The position numbers and the translations under genes are program-made. Source: Glandiceps talaboti (Eukaryota; Hemichordata; Enteropneusta; Spengelidae). Taken from it: 64,000 bases of DNA. The stretch's first letter is position 1, and each line of letters opens with the position of its first letter. Below the pieces are notes generated by a model, which saw only the letters and a program-made list of their open reading frames with translations, was not told the origin of the DNA and made no database searches. The stretch spans positions 3,956,540 to 4,020,539 of the forward strand of contig NC_135569.1 of the NCBI RefSeq assembly GCF_964340395.1, read 5' to 3'. Shown here piece by piece: positions 1 to 20,173 of this stretch.

Positions 1-556
1 TATGAAACCCCGAAGCTGGTACTTAAGCTTTGTGAATGGACAGTCAAAAAAGGACACAATATGCCAAGAATTAAATAATTTACCTTGGCAACAGTGGAGT
101 GACTGTCTATCGCAAGATACGAGGACTGATATTGTGATAAGTAGCTAGGTGAGCATTCCAAAAGTAAACGCATACTAGTATGTGCAGAATAACAAAGCCA
201 TGCCCATATATAGCACTGGCCGAATACTATATAATGTCATTTGGTAGAAACACTGGTGGGTAGTCAAGTGAATGAACATTGAAAGTGCAGCGACAACATT
301 GGCTTCATTCGATACAGTACACTTATTCTAAATTTGATATTCTAAAACTGAACACTGTTTAAACAACATCATTGTCTAGTAATTGTACTAATGAGATGCA
401 TTGCAGATTATTCAAGCATAAACAAATAAATAAATAAACAAACAAACAAACAAACAAACAAACAAACAGACAAACAAACAAACAAACAAACAAACAAACA
501 AAAATAAGAAAGAAAAAATATTGGTTCCTGATCACTGTAATTTTCAATATTCACAG

Positions 557-2465
557 TTGAGTGTGGTGGCGTTGTACTAAACGAGATCACAGGTATCATT
601 GAAACACCGGACTATCCAAACAACTATCCAAGACAGTCGAATTGTGATTGGACGATTGATGTCGAGTCTGGTTACGTCATCAATTTGGAGTTTGATGAGT
701 TTGAAGTAGAAGCACATCCGGAAGTGACGTGTCCGTATGATTACGTCAAGGTAATGAATATTAGAGTGTCAAGTTCTGGTTACGTCATCAATTTGGAATG
801 ATGTAGAAACACACCCGGAAGTGTGACGGTATCCATGATTCCGTCAGAACACAAGTGACTGTGGTCCAGCCGCAAGCATACACATACATTTCTGTCAATC
901 AAAGAACCGGGGTCAACTTACCGTGAAAGTTCGCACGTCGAGTACTACTGTAGCCTAGTCACGTTACGATTTACAGTGAATTACACCTCACATACTCTCA
1001 TGGTGTCGGCATCTCATACATCTAGTGGCACTGCACGTGAAGTGCATGTAAATAAACACAAACATGACACAAGTGACAAACTTGTAACGTGTGCATAATG
1101 CGCAGGCGTAAAACGAGTAACCCATGTAACCAGTCACAGGCGTTGCAAACCAGTCACAGGCGTTGCCGGCAACTCTCATGACAAGTCTTGGCAACTCGTA
1201 GTACCTCTATCACATTTACTGTGCATGAGAAGATTATAATCTGTTCGAAAGGCTTTTCTCTCCTCTTGAGTATTATCCATACACGTGACAGGACGAGTGA
1301 CGTGTTTCATGTGGTATACTTATTTCTTGCGTCTACTGAATCTTTGCCTCCCTAGAATATTTCGCAATACCTTCATTTTTTTCATTAATTGGAACAAGTA
1401 TTTTAATATTTGTGATTCTCTTTGTGTTGAAATGCCAAACAGTCAAATATTGTTTCCACTTTTCTCTTGAAAGATCGAGGCCGGTAGTCAAGAATTTGGC
1501 CCATATTGTGGAATAGATGGCACCAGTAATTTACCCGCCAAGATTGTTTCTCCAGGTCATGAGATGAAAATTATCTTTAATTCGGACTATTCTGCCGAGT
1601 ATGGAGGATTTCGGGCAAACTATTACGTCACAGGTATTCATTTAATTACAATGTTATCGCCCAAAAAGCAACGTTTAGCATTTTTCAATTGTGCTCAAGA
1701 AACTTGCACTCCAAACTTGATTTGTTCACTTTATTTCTACCTACCTTTATCTTCTTTCCCAGCCCAGCCTTGCAGTCCGTTAACAGCGCCACTCCATGGT
1801 GAAATGACAGAAAGCAATTTCACTTTCAAAGACTTAGTACAGTTCTCATGTAAACCGGGCTACTTTCTTGTTGGGTCAGAGGCCCGGATGTGTACCAGTG
1901 ATGGCAGCTGGACCGGAGTGCAGCCTTACTGTCAAAGTAAGTAATATACACATATATGGTTTATTTTGACCGAATCTGTGAAGATGAACATTTATCTACC
2001 AGTGATTAAACTAAAAAAAATCTGATTATTTGAACAAATTGCAAAATTTCAACATTAACAATGAATTTTGATTTTTTTCTGTTTATGATCAGTAACTTTG
2101 CACTAAAGTGATCATATGCTATCTCTGCAATATTACGAACCATTTTACTAGATTTTCCGATTTGTCTGAAAATTAAGTACAATTTCATCAAGTTTTATTA
2201 TCCCACCTTAAACTTATTTCTTCCTCTTTTCTTTCTTTCCAGTCGTGGATTGCGGTCGTCCAGAAGATATCACAAATGGACACGTTTTGTCCAACAATGA
2301 TAATTATACATACACCAATGCTGTAACCTATTCATGTAATGATTATTATGAGTTAGTTGGTTCTAGTGTACGATTCTGTGAGGTAGATGCTCTGTGGTCT
2401 GATGTCAAACCATTCTGCCAACCAAGTAAGTTTCAGAGTTTGAGAGTTTGAGAATGAGTTTAAAA

Positions 2466-2555
<90 letters not shown>

Positions 2556-4854
2556 GAATATGTTAAATTTGTGGTGTTTCTAAGTATATGGTTAGTGGCG
2601 TGTGTGTGTTTGTGTGTGTACATAACAATTGGTATGAATTGTAGGAAAGCATAAGAAAACACACTAGTAACAAATACAAAAATATTAAATATGAATAATA
2701 GTAATGTTTATTATTATATTAAACATCGATATCGATATTTATATCTTCATAGTTTGTGGCGAATCCACATTCTTCCCAAGACCTAAACCAAGAGTTCGCG
2801 TTCTAGGAGGACGTTCAGTAAATCGAGGATCATGGCCGTGGATGACGTATATAGAGATTCATGCCCCAGGACACGATATATACGACGCCATCTGTGGTGG
2901 ATCTTTGCTGAATGAAGAGTGGATAATCACAGCAGCACACTGCGTTACAAACGCAGGACAGAATGATGAAACGTTCGGCCGAGTTATTCCAACCAGGGCG
3001 TTGAATGTCAGTCTTGGGGTCCATAGAAGATCGACACCGGATGTATTTGTTCAAGAGGTAGTAATTCATCGTGCTCATATAATGTGTGAACTTCGTTTAC
3101 TGCCAGTTTCATATTAGAATTCATTGCATTATTGCAGTTTCTTGCTACAATTTGTCTAAATGAAGTAGTCTATGAACCTGCATGCCATGCAAAATTAAAG
3201 CACTGGTGCCCACGTGTCTGTGAGTAGTTGCAGTATTTTAATAGGGAACTTGCAAACCCGCCATGTTGAATGTTGCATCATGGGAAATGTGATAATAAAT
3301 ACTAATCAATTAGTATTTTAAACAATGTTGATACATTGTTTGTAACCACAAATAATCAATTTATAGTTATCCTGACCATTGTGGGAGGTTTATTTTATTG
3401 GTAGCTCCAGATTAGGTATTATGATAACCACAGATAATCCCATAGTCCTTTGCGTCTGAGCATGCTCAGTCTGGATTGCAAGTTCCCTATTGTAGTAGCA
3501 AGGTATTGAGATCTTGTAAAATATACAGTTTCTTATTGGTTTTTGCATGGTTGTATCAAACAGAACCAGTGAACAGTAACATGAAATGGGCTGTATTGTT
3601 TATGATACTAATATATTACTAATATAGTAATATCTCCCCAGGGTGTAGGGGCAATATGGGGTATACTTCCATAGAAAGGTGAACATGGATGGAGCAAAAA
3701 GCACTCAGAAATATGGGTCCACTTTTCTGTGTGATAGTACGGTGATGATGAAGACGTATGCCGAGTCCATGTGTTGTAAATGTCTCCAACCTTCGAGTAT
3801 TAAACTAAAATCGACTTCAAAAATTAAAGTCCAAGAAGTGTTTCTCTGACTATTGTAATTGTCGTTATAAAAACACTGGGACGTTCGAGTGACTACAATT
3901 TGTATATTGTGAAATTATAGTGTAATTGGTGTGTTTTTTTCCTTTTCAGAGGAGCGTCATTGAGATTGTTCGTAACCCTGACTACAACGTTCTTAACTAT
4001 GATGGCGATTTAGCACTTTTACGTCTCGACAGACCCATTACATTTACCGACTACGTACGACCTATCTGTCTTCCACCGACTACGACTATCACCCTGGACG
4101 ACTACAGCTATGAAGAAACAGAAGAAGTCCCTAAACCACCGCCAGAGGATGAATATGGCGCTATAATTGGTTGGGGATTAACAGCGAACTTTGGCCGCCG
4201 CTCAGATGTGTTGCTTGAGGCATATGTACCATTAGCCAATCAGACTGCTTGTACTTTAGCTTACTTACCAAACGAATGGCCAATCACAGAGAATATGTTG
4301 TGTGCTGGCTACGAGCAAGGTAGGCACATCAATTTTAGTTTCCAATTTGTGGGTTAAATTTACAACATTTTCGCCATTTGGACTCTATGTTGACACACAT
4401 TAATAAAATTGGTGATGCACTTCATCAAAAGAAAGAGTTTGTGCACTCCTGGCTCATATTAAACTATAGCTACACCCCAGACGTGGCGAAATATTTGCAA
4501 TTTACGTTTGCTTATTTTTTGTTTATATTATTTAAATGGTAAAGTATATGCATGGAATTCTAAAATGTAACAAAACTTACAATATTCATTTTGTTCTCGG
4601 TGAACTTGGCGGTAAAGAACTTATTTGCAAACGTGATCTCGTCCTTGTTTTTTTTAGGTGGCAGGGATGCTTGTCGGGGAGACAGTGGCGGACCATTGAT
4701 GTTTGAAGACGAGGAAACATTCCGTTATTTTGTGTTCGGAACTGTCTCATGGGGGCGTCCTGGTGAATGTGCTGCTCCCGATTCGTATGGTGTTTATGCC
4801 CGAGTGGGCAACTTCATCCCATGGATTAAGGAAACAATCAAATTACCTAGATAA
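557..4854 (+). CDS. MASP: MASP-like complement serine protease, 3' part (gene 1)
   Basis: This is a multidomain serine protease of MASP/C1r/C1s type, secreted and expected to start complement activation when bound to a recognition lectin. Seven exons are readable: 557-750 and 1474-1633 (CUB2), 1763-1936 (CCP1), 2243-2425 (CCP2), 2753-3057, 3950-4319 and 4658-4854 (trypsin domain, stop at 4852-4854). All junctions are GT..AG and the phases agree. CUB1, the EGF module and the signal peptide would lie left of the window. The activation site reads RVRVLGG. The catalytic triad is visible as TAAHC, DGDLALL and GDSGGP. The residue six before the serine is Asp (GRDACRGDSGG), which predicts cleavage after Arg or Lys. 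The serine codon is AGT, and both cysteines of the histidine loop are present (ICGGSLL...TAAHC). NVSLG and NQTAC are possible N-glycosylation sites. The gene is a diverged inverted partner of the one at 21474-29308. Domain order is seen; the complement role is inferred from the family. Confidence 0.92.
773..847 (+). pseudogene. decayed copy of the CUB2 exon end
   Basis: Right after the donor of the 557-750 exon, the intron repeats the last part of that exon (the segment starting GGTTACGTCATCAATTTGGA, also at about 670-750) in degraded form, with small gaps. It cannot extend the CUB reading frame. It looks like a local tandem duplication of about 80-100 bp that was then free to drift. Confidence 0.7.
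3241..3490. mobile_element. 250-bp MITE, family A, copy 1
   Basis: The element begins ATAGGGAACTTGCAA and ends with the inverse, TTGCAAGTTCCCTAT. It lies in the intron that splits the protease domain of gene 1. The same 250-bp unit recurs at 32066-32315 and 46223-46471. It has no coding capacity, so it is a non-autonomous DNA element. No target-site duplication shared by all three copies is obvious. Confidence 0.85.
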
Positions 4855-5124
4855 AACATTTGACTTTTGACCCTTAAAATGTAACCTTTGACCCTAAGCC
4901 TCGGGTTGCTATTTCATCAACTATATACACATGAAGGTATGATCCAAGATACTTTGGGGCAAATTTCGTGAAGAAATTGATGAAGTCCTCAATCGTACAG
5001 TTGGCTTGGAATCAGATGTTTCAGTATATTTTTTTATGCTTAATTTTATTTTTGCCAGTAGTTTTACGTTAGTTTTTTTTTATGATAATCAGGTCAATGA
5101 AAATGGCCCCTAGCATGTCAGTTC

Positions 5125-5342
5125 CAATCTGATGTAGTGAATACATGTACGATATGATTTCTTTGCTTACCTCTATATATCGATGCCGTTTGTTCATTAT
5201 AGTTTCTTGTCGATTTTGTTGTTCTGTGAGTGAGCGCCTCATTCACGTAACAGGAAAGAACAAAAACGACAATAAACGTACGAAACACAGGTAAACAAAG
5301 AAATCATGCAATATTCACTACATCAGATTTTAATCAGATTGG
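5125..5342. mobile_element. foldback MITE, family B
   Basis: The left arm begins CCAATCTGATGTAGTGAATA and the right arm is its imperfect inverse, ending TTTTAATCAGATTGG. The arms are about 90-100 bp each and carry no ORF. A half copy (the right arm) lies at about 42240-42311, inside an intron of the TNFR-CARD gene. Confidence 0.75.
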
Positions 5343-5559
5343 TTCCCGTTCATACTTTACTTCCTGCAAACCCTGACACGCCATGTTAAAATGATGGGTA
5401 CTTTCTTTTATTTACCTAACAAGAATTTGTTGAAGTCAAAGTCCATACTTTAAAAAGGTCTGCTTATACCTCTATTGGGGTACTTATATTTTGTTTCAAA
5501 TTATTACACGCATTGCCTATCATATAAATAGTTCAACGTATCTGTATTACTTCAGATGG

Positions 5560-5565
5560 AATAAA
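5560..5565 (+). promoter_or_regulatory. candidate poly(A) signal of gene 1
   Basis: An AATAAA hexamer lies about 700 bases after the stop codon of the MASP-like gene, just before the hairpin at 5571-5625. Other AATAAA hexamers occur further on (about 5710), so the real cleavage site is uncertain. Confidence 0.3.
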
Positions 5566-5570
5566 GATTT

Positions 5571-5625
5571 GTCGTTGAGGGCGCTCTTGCAGTCGCTTTG
5601 CCAAGTCAAGAGCGCCCGCAACGAC
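5571..5625. repeat. GC-rich hairpin
   Basis: GTCGTTGAGGGCGCTCTTG is followed after about 17 bases by its near-perfect inverse, CAAGAGCGCCCGCAACGAC. Arms of 19 bases with one mismatch form a strong stem. It stands out from the AT-rich surroundings. Confidence 0.8.
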
Positions 5626-7318
5626 CAAGTCTGTTTTAGCACGGTAATATAATATGTAATACATTTTTTATGTACATCATGCAGTTTATAAAGCTTTTTG
5701 TGTAGTAAAATAAAGCTTATAAATTACCAACATTTTTATTTTCATTTCAAGACTGAATGTTTTAAAAAATATGCTTCACAAACTACCGTATTGGTAAGAA
5801 ATGCATACAAATTTGTAAATTAACATGAGCTGTACAGTTGTGATACGACAACATCGATGCTAATTTTGTTGGACATGCTACGAATGCGAAGCCGTACACG
5901 TGCGCGCCAAAACAGTATGAATTTTATCTTCAATGCCTATTCTTATTGTGACACTGACACGTTTGTTTGTTTGTTTGTTTGTTTGTTTGTTTGTTTGTTT
6001 GTTTGCTTTGTTTGCTTTGTGTTTTGGCACAATCATGAATGTTTTTCATGATAATGGAAATCAAAATAATGTAAAAATATTTAAACAGATATAAGTATTC
6101 TCACTTTACAGTATAGCCTCTTCTTAGATACCCAATGGAAACTTACTACAAATTAGGGTAGCTATAGTGTAGTCTCACCGCAAGCGGCGCACTTTCAATA
6201 CGTGTCGCGCCATGCGCTCGTTATACGTGTACTAATAGCATGGCCAGGCCTCGTCAACTTTTAACTCTAAAACATGTCAACCGATACACCATAATGACAG
6301 TTATCACTAACGTGATTTATCACTATGTCAGTTTTGACAGATGTCACCTTTTGATATAATTACATCAACTTTCAATAAACAACTAGCAGGTTGTAACCTT
6401 AGAGAAGCGCAATCTGTAAGTTATGGTCTATGGAAGGATGTGAGTTTCACATCTTTAAAAACAAATGTATCATATTTTATCATATGCTTGCTTCGGTCTC
6501 CGAGTTTTTCCACTGTTTATTTCAAGTTGGTACGAAGTCCAAGCGACGTTTTTTTTTCCATCAGATCTGTACTAGATCACAAGAGAGCCCTGAATTTGTT
6601 TCCTCGTAATTTGCAACGAGTCCAATCATTTGTCCTGTCAACACACTCTAGATCTGGTATGGGAATGTATCCGCATTTCCATGCATGTTCGATGTTCCTG
6701 TCTATCATAGTATCATTCTCTATTTGAGTGCTGTTAAACATTAACCTAGTGGTCAGAGTTCAGACCACTAAAACAAATGAGTGCTAGTGACTGATACCAG
6801 TCCCTTGGAAAACTATTAATTTTCATTAATTTTCCCTTACAAACCTGAACATGAATAACACTTTTGAAACATTTTAAAGGTCATGAGACTGAAAACGGGG
6901 AATCTCCTAAGATAATGGTGCCAATCTCCAAGTATATTATTCCAGCCACTAAAACGCATAGGATCATGTCTAGCAACGACTGCAACTTTCACCAGAAATG
7001 CTCACTTTATACGAAACATTTCATCCTGACATAATTATTTAGTTACCAAAAAATTCGATATGGGGATGAAGTGGTAATTAATGTATTTAACATCCGCAAA
7101 CCCAAATTTCGTCGTAAAGTTTAGTATTACCTCGAAATGACTTGTAGGTCCGGACTCTTTGACACTGATAGTCCCTGTGTGGTCTGCAAAAATCACCTCA
7201 GACCTTTGCAAGGTCACCGCTACAAGTTAGGTCAAACCATTGAGTCACACTGGACTCCTACCAAGGATGTGTGAATGTACGTTTTACCCCTATTCAACAT
7301 GGCCAAAGACTAACACGA

Positions 7319-7580
7319 CCCCCCCCCACACACACACACACAGACATACACAAACACACAAACACACACACACACGCACGCACACACACACAGATACATA
7401 CATACATACATACATACATACATACATACATACATACATACATACATACATACATACATACATACATACATACATACATACATACATACATACATACATA
7501 CATACATACATACATACATACATACATACATACATACATACATACATACATACATACATACATACATACATACAAACATA
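7319..7580. repeat. (CA)n then (CATA)n microsatellite
   Basis: A CA-rich stretch runs into about 45 units of CATA. The open frames across it (repeated THTYIHTY or MYVCMYVC) arise from the 4-base period and are not genes. Confidence 0.97.
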
Positions 7581-8028
7581 CAGTCAGACAAATATTCATA
7601 AAAACCACGTCATATTTATTGAGTTATATCAGTGTACAACAAAAATCAATATATCGTATTCACAATTTCGAAAACAAAGTCGACTCAGTATATAACTTGT
7701 CAGTCAATACAGCCGATTTCAAATTACAGTTCATTCAGCGGCTCTGTTTTATACACTCACGTAGAAATCAATAAGAACCTCGATCTGATTCCAATCTTAT
7801 GTAATGGGATGATACGGCTAAATTGCTATATTTACCTCAATTCGTTTATCGTCGATTGTTTTGTGGTGACTTTGCTATTATTAGTTTGGAGTTGAAATGT
7901 GTAAACACATTGTGTCTCACTAACGGAATGACAAACTATCCATCTTTATGCTAGCGCTGTAACTATCATGCGCAATCTAGAAACATAATTGAGTTCCTGG
8001 CCAAGAGATTAAGCTTGTTGTTGTCACG

Positions 8029-8443
8029 TGGAGTGAGTGGGTGAGTGAGTGGGTGGGTGGGTGGATTGGTACGGTGCGTTGGTGAGTTAGTTAGATAGTT
8101 AGATAGTGAGTGGGTGAGTGGATGAGTGAGTGAGTGAGTGAGTGAGTGAGTGAGTGAGTGAGTGAGTGAGTGAGTGAGTGAGTGGATTGGTATGGGTTAG
8201 TGAGCTCGTTAGTGAGTGAGTGAGTGAGTGAGTGAGTGAGTGAGTGAGTGAGTGAGTGAGTGAGTGAGTGAGTGTGAGTGAGTGAGTGAGTGAGTGAGTG
8301 AGTGAGTGAGTGAGTGTGAGTGAGTGAGTGAGTGAGTGAGTGAGTGAGTGAGTGAGTGAGTGAGTGAGTGAGTGAGTGAGTGAGTGAGTGAGTGAGTGAG
8401 TGAGTGAGTATAAAGAGAGTGAGTGAGTGAGTGAGTGAGTGGA
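8029..8443. repeat. (GAGT)n microsatellite
   Basis: More than 400 bases are mostly GAGT units, with GGGT and GTGAGT variants and a short non-repeat break at about 8182-8207. Confidence 0.97.
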
Positions 8444-8814
8444 GTTACTTAGTTAGTTAACTTATCTATGTTTAGGGTGTGTTAAGCTTAGTTCAGTCAG
8501 ACAGTCTTACTCTTACTAGCAATTGAATGTTCAAATTATATATATTCGTCTGTACATATTAGTTGAATTTATTTGATAAATCTCTCTTAGGTATATTTTT
8601 TTATTCTTACAGATCCAAAAACACCACTGGAGTTGATACAAAAGAATTAAGTTTATTGGAAGAACACGTTGGCTGGCTCGAGGCAGTCATCTTCAGTTTG
8701 TTGTCTGGCTCATCTCAATGTAAAATTGTCACATTTGCATTCTCTCATGTGACATGTGCATACATTGAATAAGTATTGCTACACTGTGTATGATTTGGCG
8801 ACTGGAAGATCTGC

Positions 8815-9010
8815 TAAGATGATGATAGCAGACCATGCAAGGTTGCAATGTTGGTAAAATTGTTTGTCACGACAGTCGATTAAAATGTAGCAATGTTAGT
8901 AAGATTTTTGTCAAACCAGATGATAAAATGTAACAATGTTAGTAAGATTTTTGTCAAACCAGATGATAAAATGTAGCAATGTTGGTAAGATTTTTGTCTA
9001 CTCAGAGCCA
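8815..9010. repeat. dispersed repeat with the core AAAATGTAGCAATGTTAGTA
   Basis: Three to four imperfect tandem units of about 55-60 bases carry the core AAAATGTAGCAATGTTAGTAAG followed by a TTTTTGTC-type tail. The same core recurs at about 57485-57665 in a UBE4B intron. No coding potential is seen. Confidence 0.75.
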
Positions 9011-9268
9011 GACGAGGTTTTGTTTCAAGTCAACTACCTTCCATTGTATCACTATTTGCTGCAGTTTACTTCAGAGAGTTTTCATTTGCCAAGGTCAAGT
9101 ATGTCGATCATCACAGACATGGCTGTGACACGAATAAAATACACTGCATGACCAATTTATCTGAGTATAGTGTTCTTGAACTTGTAGTGGTTTCGAAAAA
9201 AAATATAAAATAAAAATGAACATAAATTTACAAAATACAGTATCCCTGTAAGATTTAACGTTATAATT

Positions 9269-16308
<7,040 letters not shown>

Positions 16309-16946
16309 TGCGATAACTTCACTCTGGGTCGTTGAACGCGTCTTAAAGTTTTCCTACCAAGATGTAGAAACGCAATGCGTAGATGACAATTCGGCTTAGA
16401 GGCTAACTTGACAAGAAACAGGATGTTGAAAGACGGGATAAGTAATCTCGACTGTCATTGGTCATTGAAACCATCGCTATGGTGACGTACAGTCACTTTG
16501 TAGATATTCGGCGTATCCGTTACAGGTCTAGCGTTCGCACGATATCAGATCACGTATCGAGAATCCAGAGTCAAACGCTGTGAAGGTTAATCAATTTTTC
16601 GACGAAATAAAATAATAGCCATTTATGTCATTTATGTTGACATCAAGCATCTCGTTATTATGACGGAAATTGCAATATATGTTTTACTTATCGTAAATTG
16701 TTTGTGTTGAGAGTCAAATTACCACCGAGGGTTTTCGTGTTTTGGCGTCTAAAGATGTCAAATTTAGTTTGAGGAAACTGTTTATTTAAATATGCCGATG
16801 ATGAATAGTTTCTGTCAACAGTGGGACACTATACTAACTATTAGTTATTTATTTCTCTGCCCCTCTCACTCCCTGCCTCGTGTTTAGTTTGTTTATTATT
16901 TTTCTATTCTTTTCTTTTCGTTGATTTTTAGTTTCATGTTGGTAAT

Positions 16947-17090
16947 AGTATGTATGTATGTATGTATGTATGCATGTATGTATGTATGTATGTATGTATG
17001 TATGTATGTATGTATGTATGTATGTATGTATGTATGTATGTATGTATGTATGTATGTATGTATGTATGTATGTATGTATGTATGTATGTA

Positions 17091-17147
<57 letters not shown>

Positions 17148-17245
17148 ATGTATGTATGTATGTATATAATATGTGTGTGCGCGTGCGCGTGTGCGTGCGT
17201 GTATGCGTGCGTGCGTGTATGCGTGCCTGTGTGTGTGTGTCCGCC
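16947..17245. repeat. (GTAT)n / (GT)n microsatellite
   Basis: About 36 GTAT units, then (GT)n at 17097-17130, then more GTAT and a GCGT-rich end. Confidence 0.97.
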
Positions 17246-18440
17246 TGTCTGTCAATGATGTATTGATTCCATTTTAAATAAAACTATAAAGGGCCATATT
17301 ATATGACAAACTCACAAACAAACAAACATTGACTAGTTTAACGTTAGGAATTTTATAAAATAAATTTCCTCACAGACATAAAAAAAATCTCAATTTGGGA
17401 AACAAAACCAAGGAAACGGAAACTCTTTGCAAAAGTTCATCAATGTATATTCAAAATCACTAAACCGATGGTGGCCGTGGCTTGCGTAACAATAATGCAA
17501 TAAATTATAATGCAACACTAGACCAAGCCCCATCTAACTTTATGTAACATTTCGCTGAAAAGTTAGTCAGAGACGTATGCAGTGTAAAGTACGGGGTGGG
17601 AGTAGTACACCCTTAACCTTAAAACTGCAGTAGTTGCAACTGGGAGCTGCAACTGGGGTATTTTTATTTTACTTGTCATCAACAGACAATATATTCACAG
17701 AAAATTATTAATTGGTGGACGTGGTCAATTTTATCTGTTAGCAAACAGTACAATAGCAGGTTAAAATTGTCGATGTTACAGGTACCATGTTGAGTTCGGG
17801 CTGGAAAGCTATCACGTGATCAACATGACAGTATTTCTAATAAACTGCGAATATTAAGCAAATATATATATTTTTAAATTCCAGAGTGGAATCAGCTAAA
17901 ATAAAAGCATTTTTTATGTTACCTCTCCTTCTCTGTGCCAAATATTCGTTTGCAAAATAAATTTCGATCACTTTTGTTTACCCTTATCGTGCTTTCTCAT
18001 GGTACTATAAACTGACAACAAATTCTCTTTATAAGCAGAAAAAACAATTTATAATTACGAACAGAAAATACGACAATTCCACCCAAATCTGTTCTTATCT
18101 GCTTCACCATCAGAAAGGAAAGTAGAATTCACGTTTTGCTTATGATGGTTAAGCCCAGGAAGGTACTACAATCAAAGTAATACAACATGACGCATAGGTT
18201 GTCCGGTTTGCTAAAATAGGGTATACTTCACCGCACCCTTTCGAATTTAATCCCATGATGACTTCGGATACTAGCAGATTGATTACGTGTTCCTTGAACC
18301 GGGACAAGGAAGTACCATGCTAGAGTGCCCCTATGGCATATCATTTTACAACTTCCATCATTGTTTTCTCCGAAAGCCACTTTATTTTCCAATTATAGCA
18401 ATACGTTGTGGCGTGACACGTAAACTAGACAATTATACAA

Positions 18441-18745
18441 CTGTCGACATCAGACCATGGACGAACGGAACCTGTTACAAACAGGGAAAGTAAACAACTG
18501 AATTGGATTAATAACACTTGGATCAGCATGTTGGAAGTACAGAGACTTGTATTATATCATGGATTGAGAAGAACAGTTTTATGGCCTCTTTAGTGTATAT
18601 GAAATGTCACGGGAACTGGAAATTTGGCTGTGAACCTAAACTATTGTGTATACATGTAAAGTGGCCATATAACTGTTCCTATCAAATAATGAAATGTAAT
18701 ACAAGTCTCTGTACTTCCAACATGCTGTGCCAAGTGTTATTAATA
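18441..18745. mobile_element. foldback element, family C, truncated
   Basis: An inverted repeat is centred near 18620: the left arm carries CAGCATGTTGGAAGTACAGA and the right arm its inverse. The left end matches the fuller copy at 39765-40135, while the matching right terminus is missing here. A fragment lies at 61714-61828. Confidence 0.75.
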
Positions 18746-19554
18746 TGAGGATGGGGATATTGAACCATTTTAGTTCTTATCCGACAAACACGGTTTTTAC
18801 TTGTAATGGAAACTATTTTGTATCTCTAAATTAGTATCATTGACTTTATTTAATCTCGATAAATTGTTTCGCCATGAGCTCTTCTTACACATTGTCAAGA
18901 AACAAAAATATTGTCTTGAAATAGAATTTATAGAAGATTTTGGCTATAAGGTGGTTCTCAGGCCCACATTGAACTATAGACAAAAAGTTAGGCGAATACC
19001 CTTCACAACTAATTTCCCTAAATTGCTTCCTTCTTTTTTTTCAGACTATGAAAGAAGGCGGACAAAACATGCGATATCAAATCAATATATTGATCAAAAC
19101 TTAATAATAACTTAATAATTAGAATTAGACAGTCTCGTTTCCTGCAATAATCCATGTTACTCCGACGGGGAATTACCATGTGAGAAATCGATACCTCTAC
19201 CCAAGAGAAATGAACAACTTTAAACTTGAACTCAACCGTTATTTTAGAAGCAACATAACTTTTAAGTCTTAATTTACCAAAGTTTAGATGTTCACATACA
19301 TTCTCATGCCTTGGATGTGCTTGAATTGATCTTCACCATTAAATGTAAGTTTATTTTTGTTTTATATTCTCTTCGGTGCAATCAATCGAATATAGGAGTT
19401 ACCGGTGAGATTCGGAGAGTACCTTATAGATGGCTTACCAACCTAATGATGGGCTAGATGCTGTCTAAGGCGTCGAATCTAAAAATCTCTCTTCACTCCG
19501 TCTAGCTCAATAAGAAATCATAAATCTGCAAAGCCCGACTGTTAGAATGATGGG

Positions 19555-19968
19555 ATCATGACGTCATGGACAAATCTTAAACTAAACACCCTAAGAATGC
19601 TCCCACCAAATTTCACCCGAATCTGCTCAGTAGTTTTGGAATTATAGATTTTTGACCAATACGACACATTTTAGCCCTAATTTGCATATCACAGATGGGG
19701 ATCATCACGTTAAGAATATATCTTAATCTAAACACCCCTTAGAATATTCCCACCAAATCTTAGCCCAATCTGTTCACTAATTTTGGAATCGTAGACTTTT
19801 GACCAAAAAGACATAGCCCTAATTTGCATATCACTGATGTACTTTTAAATCAAAGTTTTTTGACCAAAAATCACTCAAATCACACACTGGCAATAAGATC
19901 ATTTTGATTTGAACAAATTCCACCAAATGTCATGGCAATTGGTCCAACGGTCTTTGACTTTTAGTTGT

Positions 19969-20020
<52 letters not shown>

Positions 20021-20100
20021 GCACGCACGCACGCACGCACAGTACAGGCAGACATACACTGTCAGACAGACAGACAGACAGACAGACAGGCTGACACTTT
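19555..20100. repeat. SINE-like repeat with CA/CAGA tail
   Basis: Two to three imperfect tandem units carry CACCAAAT, TTTTGGAAT, TTTTTGACCAA and GCCCTAATTTGCATATCAC. They are followed by a segment reading CATGGCAATTGGTCCAACGG, then (CA)n, (CGCA)n and (CAGA)n. This structure resembles dispersed elements that end in simple repeats. No RNA polymerase III promoter boxes were recognised. Confidence 0.5.
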
Positions 20101-20173
20101 TCCATGCCTATAGCACCACTGAACCTAAGAAGCTCAGTTGTTCTAAAGATTAATCTCACAACGAACAAAACAT

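Larger units (their letters stand above)
4855..7318. other. 3' flank of gene 1, no supported gene
   Basis: It holds foldback element B, a candidate poly(A) signal, a strong hairpin and a (GTTT)n run at 5961-6004. A 128-codon open frame at 6341-6727 shows no recognisable domain, no splice partners and ordinary AT-rich composition, so I do not call it a gene. Confidence 0.6.

Noticed and set aside
6341-6727. 128-codon plus-strand open frame
   Set aside because: No domain, no signal peptide, no splice context and no second copy. Length alone is weak evidence in AT-rich intergenic DNA.
7240-7774. Open frames of up to 167 codons (THTYIHTY repeats)
   Set aside because: They are translations of a (CATA)n microsatellite, open in several frames on both strands. 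The same holds for 16896-17266, 39242-39572 and the repeat part of 56619-57311.
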